This document shows, piece by piece, positions 59,314 through 64,000 of a stretch of DNA of 64,000 nt (positions within the stretch are counted from its first letter, which is position 1; each line of letters starts with the position of its first letter). This stretch comes from Variovorax sp. TBS-050B (lineage in GTDB: Bacteria > Pseudomonadota > Gammaproteobacteria > Burkholderiales > Burkholderiaceae_C), in contig NZ_JARXYR010000002.1 of the NCBI RefSeq assembly GCF_029893635.1, positions 3,323,001 through 3,387,000 of the forward strand, written 5' to 3'. Both the position numbers and the translations under genes were made by a program. The notes beneath the pieces were generated by a model, which was not told the origin of the DNA, searched no databases, and was given only the letters and a program-made list of their open reading frames with translations.

Positions 59314-59422
59314 GAACGCAGAAGAAAGACAAAAGTGACGCAGAGGTCGCAGAAAGAACCAAAAGGAATATTTTTTGGTTTTCCTCTGCGACTTCTGCGG
59401 AACCTTCGCGACTTCTGCGTTC
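59314..59422. repeat. interspersed long-hairpin repeat (MITE/REP-like), type 2, copy B
   Basis: A 109-base element with the same 11-bp ends (GAACGCAGAAG and its inverse) and the same orientation as the copy at 40397-40500. The centre differs and contains a TTTTTT run. It lies inside the transglutaminase/ATP-grasp set, between the DUF2126 gene and the ATP-grasp gene. Confidence 0.85.
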
Positions 59423-59439
59423 GGTCCCCGTTCCCGCTT

Positions 59440-62400
59440 TCAGCGCCGCAGATCCAGCGTGAAAGGAAACTCGCGGCTGCCGACGATCTCGATCGTGGCC
59501 GGCGGCGTGCGCATCGGCCCCGGCGTGTGGCCCATGCGCGTGAAGCGCGACAGGCGGCGGCTCTCGGCCTCGTAGGCATTGACCGGGAAGGTGTCGTAGT
59601 TGCGGCCGCCCGGGTGGGCCACGAAGTACTGGCAGCCGCCGAGCGAGCGCTGCATCCAGGTGTCGACGATGTCGAAGGTCAGCGGCGCATGGGCGCCGAT
59701 GGTCGGGTGCAGCGACGAGGGCGGGTTCCAGGCCTTGTAGCGCACGCCCGCGACGAACTCGCCGGCGGTGCCCGTGGGCTGCAGCGGCAGCACCTTGCCG
59801 TTGACGGTCACGGCATGGCGGCTCTCGTTGAGGCCGGTCACGCGCACCTCGATGCGCTCGAGCGACGAGTCCACGTAGCGCACCGTGCCGCCGGCCGAGC
59901 CTTCCTCGCCCATCACGTGCCAGGGTTCGAGGGCGTTGCGCAGCGACAGCTCCACGCCCATGGCCTGCACCTGGCCCACGAGCGGGAAGCGGAACTCCAG
60001 GTGCGGCGCGAACCACTCGGCCTCGAAGGCGAAGCCGGCCTGCCGCATCTCGGCGATGACGTCCTCGAAGTCCATCTTCACGAAGGTCGGCAGCAGGAAG
60101 CGGTCGTGCAGCTCGGTGCCCCAGCGCGTGACGGGCGCCTGGTAGGGCTCGTTCCAGAAGCGCGCCACGAGCGCGCGGATCAGCAGCTGCTGCACGATGC
60201 TCATGCGGGCGTGCGGCGGCATCTCGAAGGCGCGCAGCTCGAGCAGGCCGAGGCGGCCGGTGCTCGAATCGGGCGAGTAGAGCTTGTCGATGCAGAACTC
60301 GCTGCGGTGCGTGTTGCCGGTGACGTCGATCAGGATGTTGCGCAGCGTGCGGTCGACCAGCCAGGCCGGCATGTGCTGGCCATGGATCTCTCGGTTGCGC
60401 GCGATCTGCCGCAGCGCGATCTCGAGCTCGTAGACCTGGTCGTTGCGCGCCTCGTCCACGCGCGGCGCCTGGCTCGTCGGGCCGATGAACATGCCGGAGA
60501 ACAGGTAGCTCAGCGACGGATGGTTGTGCCAGTAGAGCAGCAGGCTCGCGAGCAGTTCGGGCCGGCGCAGGAACGGGCTGTCCGCGGGCGTGGCGCCGCC
60601 CAACACGAAGTGGTTGCCGCCGCCGGTGCCGGTGTGGCGCCCGTCGGTCATGAACTTCTCGGCCGACAGCCGCGTCTCGAAGGCCGCGTTGTAGAGGAAC
60701 TCGGTGTGCGCGACCAGTTCCTTCCAGTTGTGCGCGGGATGGATGTTGACCTCGATCACGCCGGGGTCGGGCGTGACCTGCAGCATCTTCAGGCGCGGAT
60801 CGCGCGGCGGCGGATAGCCTTCCATCACGATGCGCACGCCGAGCTCGCGCGCGGTCGCCTCCACGGCCGCGACGAGGTCGAGGTAGTCCTCCAGGCGCGC
60901 GAGCGGCGGCATGAAGACGTAGAGCACGCCCGAGGCGCTGCCCTTCTTCTCGGCCGCGGGGCCGTTGGCGCGGCGCGGGTCGCGCACCTCCACGCAGAGC
61001 GCGGTGCGCGTGACCCAGTGCGCCGACTCGCCGCGCCGCGGCTGGCGCGTGGTCTGCTGGGCGGCGAAATGGCTGGCGGCATCGCCGGCCGCCGCGGGAT
61101 CGCCGGGCGACTGCATGCGCAGCGCGGCGGGCACCGCCTCGGGCGCGCCGAAGTCGTAGGGCACCTCGCCGAGGTCGCGGGCGGACGCGGCGGCATGGCG
61201 CGCGCGATAGTCGGCCGAGCTCGGCAGCGCGGCGCGCGGCGCGGTCGGGTCGCGTTCGACGAGGTACGGGTAGTCGCCCTTGCTGGCCCAGGGCTGCGAA
61301 TCGAGCGGCAGGCGGTAGCCCATCGGCGAATCGCCGGGGATCAGGTAGAGGCGGTCGTCGCGCAGGAACCAGGGGCCGGTCTTCCAGCCCGGGCCTTCGA
61401 GCGCGGGCGCATCGCGCTCGGCGTTGCCGGGCTCGAGCGGCAGCATGTAGCCGATCACCGCGTCGAGCTTCTGCGTGAACACGCGGCGCAGCCGCACGCG
61501 CTCGAGTTCGTCGTCGAGCTTGGAGTCGAAGGGATCGACGTTCACCGGCAGGCGGCGCTCGCGCCAGAGGTAGTAGTAGACGTCCTCGTAGCCGGGCAGC
61601 ATGAAGCGCTCGGTGATGCCGAGCTTGCGCGCCAGCAGCGCGGTGAAGCGGCGCGCGTCCTCGCTGGTGTAGTGGGTGGGCACGCGTTCGTCGGCGAAGA
61701 GCGAGGGGTCGTCCCACAGCGCCTGGCCGTCGGCGCGCCAGAAGATCGACAGCGCCCAGCGCGGCAGCTGCTCGCCCGGATACCACTTGCCCTGCCCGAA
61801 GTGCAGGAAGCCACCCTGGCCGTACTCGGCGCGCAGCTTGTGCACCAGCTCGGTCGCGTAGCCGCGCTTGGTGGGGCCGAGCGCGTCGGTGTTCCATTCG
61901 GGCGCATCGCGGTCGCTCACCGCCACGTAGGTCGGCTCGCCGCCCATGGTGAGCCGCACGTCGCCGGCCGCAAGCCGCGCATCGACGGCCTCGCCGAGCG
62001 CCAGCACCTCGGCCCACTGGTCCTCGGTGTAGGGCTTGGTGACGCGCGGCGATTCGTGCACGCGCGTGACCTTCATCTCATGGCCGAACTCGACCTCCGA
62101 TTCGTCCACGCCGCCTTCGATCGGCGCGGCGCTCGAGGGCGTGGGCGTGCAGGCGAGCGGAATGTGGCCTTCGCCGGCCAGCAGGCCCGAGGTGGCGTCG
62201 AGGCCGATCCAGCCCGCGCCGGGCAGGAACACCTCGCACCAGGCATGCAGGTCGGTGAAGTCGACCGTGGTGCCGCTCGGGCCGTCGAGCGCCTTCACGT
62301 CGGGCGTGAGCTGGATCAGGTAGCCCGAGACGAAGCGCGCCGCCAGGCCGCAGTGGCGCAGCAGCTGCACCAGCAGCCAGCCCGAGTCGCGGCACGAGCC

Positions 62401-62931
62401 GCTGCCGTTGGCGAGCGTTTCTTCCGGCGTCTGCACGCCGGGCTCCATGCGGATCAGGTAGTTGACGTCCTGCTGGACCTGCTGGTTGAGCCGGACCAGG
62501 AAGTCGATGGTGCGCTGCGCTTTGCGGTCCACCTTGGCGAGGTAGGCCGCAAGCAGCGGCGTGGGTTCCTCGGTCACGAGGTAGGGGGCGAGCTCCTCGG
62601 CCTGCGAGGGCGTGTAGGCGAACGGAAAGTTCTCGGCATGCGGCTCGAGAAAGAAGTCGAAGGGGTTGTAGACCGCCATCTCGACCACGAGATCGACCGT
62701 GACCTTGAACTCGCGCGTCTTCTCCGGAAACACGAGCCGCGCCTGGTAGTTGGCGAACGGGTCCTGCATCCAGTTGATGAAGTGGTTCTCGGGCTCGACG
62801 CGCAGCGAATACGAGATGACGTTGCTGCGGCAGTGCGGCGCGGGGCGCAGGCGCACGACCTGCGGACCCAGTTGCACCGGGCGGTCGTACCTGTAGTGCG
62901 TGACGTGGTGGAGCGCGGCGTGGATGGACAT
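59440..62931 (-). CDS. transglutaminase-DUF2126 fusion protein
   Basis: A 1163-residue protein. The N-terminal third is a transglutaminase-like domain: beta domain from residue 1 (HVTHYRYDRPV), Cys in GSGSCRDSGWL near 172, His in TDLHAWCEVF near 237 and Asp in GLDATSG near 254. The remaining part is the large DUF2126 domain (MGGEPTYVAVSDRDAPEW near 345, later MEGYPPPRDPRL and HTGTGGGNHFVLGGAT). DUF2126 resembles glutamine-synthetase-type amidoligases according to published analysis. First gene of the set; a -10-like TAGTAT lies about 50 bases upstream (complement of 62981-62986). Confidence 0.88.
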   Translation of the reverse strand: MSIHAALHHVTHYRYDRPVQLGPQVVRLRPAPHCRSNVISYSLRVEPENHFINWMQDPFANYQARLVFPEKTREFKVTVDLVVEMAVYNPFDFFLEPHAENFPFAYTPSQAEELAPYLVTEEPTPLLAAYLAKVDRKAQRTIDFLVRLNQQVQQDVNYLIRMEPGVQTPEETLANGSGSCRDSGWLLVQLLRHCGLAARFVSGYLIQLTPDVKALDGPSGTTVDFTDLHAWCEVFLPGAGWIGLDATSGLLAGEGHIPLACTPTPSSAAPIEGGVDESEVEFGHEMKVTRVHESPRVTKPYTEDQWAEVLALGEAVDARLAAGDVRLTMGGEPTYVAVSDRDAPEWNTDALGPTKRGYATELVHKLRAEYGQGGFLHFGQGKWYPGEQLPRWALSIFWRADGQALWDDPSLFADERVPTHYTSEDARRFTALLARKLGITERFMLPGYEDVYYYLWRERRLPVNVDPFDSKLDDELERVRLRRVFTQKLDAVIGYMLPLEPGNAERDAPALEGPGWKTGPWFLRDDRLYLIPGDSPMGYRLPLDSQPWASKGDYPYLVERDPTAPRAALPSSADYRARHAAASARDLGEVPYDFGAPEAVPAALRMQSPGDPAAAGDAASHFAAQQTTRQPRRGESAHWVTRTALCVEVRDPRRANGPAAEKKGSASGVLYVFMPPLARLEDYLDLVAAVEATARELGVRIVMEGYPPPRDPRLKMLQVTPDPGVIEVNIHPAHNWKELVAHTEFLYNAAFETRLSAEKFMTDGRHTGTGGGNHFVLGGATPADSPFLRRPELLASLLLYWHNHPSLSYLFSGMFIGPTSQAPRVDEARNDQVYELEIALRQIARNREIHGQHMPAWLVDRTLRNILIDVTGNTHRSEFCIDKLYSPDSSTGRLGLLELRAFEMPPHARMSIVQQLLIRALVARFWNEPYQAPVTRWGTELHDRFLLPTFVKMDFEDVIAEMRQAGFAFEAEWFAPHLEFRFPLVGQVQAMGVELSLRNALEPWHVMGEEGSAGGTVRYVDSSLERIEVRVTGLNESRHAVTVNGKVLPLQPTGTAGEFVAGVRYKAWNPPSSLHPTIGAHAPLTFDIVDTWMQRSLGGCQYFVAHPGGRNYDTFPVNAYEAESRRLSRFTRMGHTPGPMRTPPATIEIVGSREFPFTLDLRR

Positions 62932-63031
62932 GGTTCTCCCGGCTGGTCTTCGAAGGCGCCGGCGAGGGCCGGGCCGGCACATACTAGCCCAGAAGAATGC
63001 AAGGAATGCGCCAGCCGGCGCCGCTGCCGCT

Positions 63032-64000
63032 TCAGCCCACGGGCCGGATGTGCGCCTCCTTCGCGAGCTTCTTCCAGCGCCGCGCATCGTCTTCGACGCG
63101 CGCGCGGAAGGCCTCGGCATCGGCCTCATAGGGGTCGAGCGCCAGCGCCCGCAGGCGCTCCTTCATCGGCGGCTGCGCGAGCGCGTGGCCGATCGACCGG
63201 CTGATGCGCGCGGACACCGGCGCAGGCAGGCCCGCGGGGCCGAGGATGCCGAACCACTGCTCGTATTCCACCCCGGGCAATCCTGCCTCGGCGAAGGTCG
63301 GCACGTCGGGGTAGTCGGGATGGCGAACCGGCGCCGTGTTCGCGAGCATGCGCACCTGGCCGTTCTTCACGAAGCTCGCGCCCGAGGCGATGGAGATGAC
63401 CATCAGGTCGAGCTGGCCCGCGACGAGGTCGACCAGCGCGGGCGCAGTGCCCTTGTACGGCACCACGGTCACCGTGGCCTTGCCGAGGTGCCGGATCATC
63501 TCGAACACGATGCTGCCGTTGCCCGGGATGCCGATATTGAGCTTGCCGGGGTGCTTGTGCGCATGGTCCAGCATCCCGGCGATGGACGTGGCGGGAAAGT
63601 CGGGCCGGCAGACGAGGAACAGCGGCGTCTTCGCAATGCCGCCGACGGCAGTGAAGTCCTTCACCGGATCGAAGGGGATGTTGCGCGTGAACACCGGATT
63701 GGTCATGTGGTTCGCATCCACGAGCAGCAGGGTGTAGCCGTCGGGCTCGGCCCTGGCGACGAAGTCGCTGCCGATCGCGCCCGCGGCGCCGGCCTTGTTC
63801 TCGATCAGCACCGTCTGCTGGAGGTCCTTCGCCATCCATTCGCCGATGGTGCGGCCCACCACGTCGGAACTGCCGCCCGCGGCGAAGGGCACGATCAGCC
63901 GCACGGGCTTGAGCGACGGGTAGGGCGCCTGCGCCGCGCGCGCGGCGAGCGGATGCAGGCCGAGGGCCGCGGCCGACAGCAGCAGCTTCCTGCGGTTCGG
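63032..64000 (-). CDS. Bug-family periplasmic binding protein, 5' end missing
   Basis: The gene runs in from the right edge, frame starting at 64000; the 322 visible codons end at 63032. The first visible residues NRRKLLLSAAALGLHPLAARA are a signal peptide with an RR pair, so only the start codon and a few residues are lost. The mature part is Bug (TctC) type: RLIVPFAAGGSSDVVGR, ENKAGAAG, FDPVKDFTAVGGIA and VPYKGTAPALVDL. Such proteins bind carboxylates for tripartite or other uptake systems; no partner transporter is seen here. Confidence 0.9.
   Translation of the reverse strand, partial: PNRRKLLLSAAALGLHPLAARAAQAPYPSLKPVRLIVPFAAGGSSDVVGRTIGEWMAKDLQQTVLIENKAGAAGAIGSDFVARAEPDGYTLLLVDANHMTNPVFTRNIPFDPVKDFTAVGGIAKTPLFLVCRPDFPATSIAGMLDHAHKHPGKLNIGIPGNGSIVFEMIRHLGKATVTVVPYKGTAPALVDLVAGQLDLMVISIASGASFVKNGQVRMLANTAPVRHPDYPDVPTFAEAGLPGVEYEQWFGILGPAGLPAPVSARISRSIGHALAQPPMKERLRALALDPYEADAEAFRARVEDDARRWKKLAKEAHIRPVG

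Noticed and set aside
55793..63204. Very long plus-strand open frames (over 1,100 codons each) opposite the transglutaminase/ATP-grasp genes
   Set aside because: They are antisense shadows caused by high GC; their translations are Arg/Ala/His-rich with no domain, and the minus-strand genes are clearly real.

Overview
The window is a GC-rich bacterial chromosome segment with dense, mostly intact genes and no tRNA, rRNA, CRISPR array, insertion sequence or prophage. The minus-strand order pyrG-kdsA-eno-ftsB, the coaBC-dut pair, dapA-bamC, a Bug-type periplasmic binding protein and several Burkholderiales-style intergenic palindromes point to the Comamonadaceae, most likely a Variovorax-like organism. 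That placement is an inference from gene content and order. No gene-free stretch exceeds about 250 bases.

Layout. 1-6,000: end of a thiolase, a MaoC hydratase, a ferritin-like DUF455 protein, a gamma carbonic anhydrase, Hsp33, two oxidoreductases and a frameshifted AraC regulator. 5,900-12,745 (minus): pyrG, kdsA, a DUF1330 protein, eno, ftsB, pnuC, a NadR-like kinase and an unrecognised exported protein, probably read together. 12,900-18,400: coaBC, a membrane protein, dut, a glycine-zipper lipoprotein, SlyD facing the ribosomal oxygenase RoxA, and a small lipoprotein. 18,490-23,450 (minus): a metallo-beta-lactamase-fold hydrolase, bamC, dapA, a methyltransferase, a tiny membrane protein and an MFS transporter. 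23,620-29,150: parE, a lytic transglycosylase, parC and a small membrane protein. 29,390-32,610: an SDR, a chromene-carboxylate isomerase-like protein, a nitronate monooxygenase and an IclR regulator. 32,730-37,890: single-gene units (quinone oxidoreductase, lipoprotein hydrolase, alpha/beta hydrolase, isochorismatase-like hydrolase, metallophosphoesterase).

37,950-45,155 is the most coherent accessory unit. It encodes a polar amino-acid-type ABC importer, then KguE-, KguK- and KguD-like enzymes, then a LacI-family regulator resembling PtxS. A perfect copy of the 14-bp PtxS operator known from Pseudomonas fills the spacer between the predicted -35 and -10 boxes of the first gene. I read this as a 2-ketogluconate utilisation operon in which the usual MFS carrier is replaced by an ABC importer. 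45,195-52,430 carries a beta-hydroxyacid dehydrogenase, an enolase-superfamily enzyme with its GntR regulator, a NitT/TauT-type ABC importer and a frameshifted GMC oxidoreductase. 52,590-55,185 carries a lipoprotein and a phosphocholine-type phospholipase C.

55,227-62,931 (minus) is a four-gene set: a transglutaminase/DUF2126 protein, a circularly permuted ATP-grasp protein fused to an alpha-E domain, a second transglutaminase and a RidA protein. It matches a widespread, computationally predicted peptide-bond chemistry system whose product is, to my knowledge, unknown. The window ends inside a Bug-family binding-protein gene.

Three kinds of palindromic interspersed repeat sit between genes, several of them inside operons. 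Two genes (AraC and GMC) are each broken by one extra G in a GGG run, so either sequencing error or recent mutation must be excluded.
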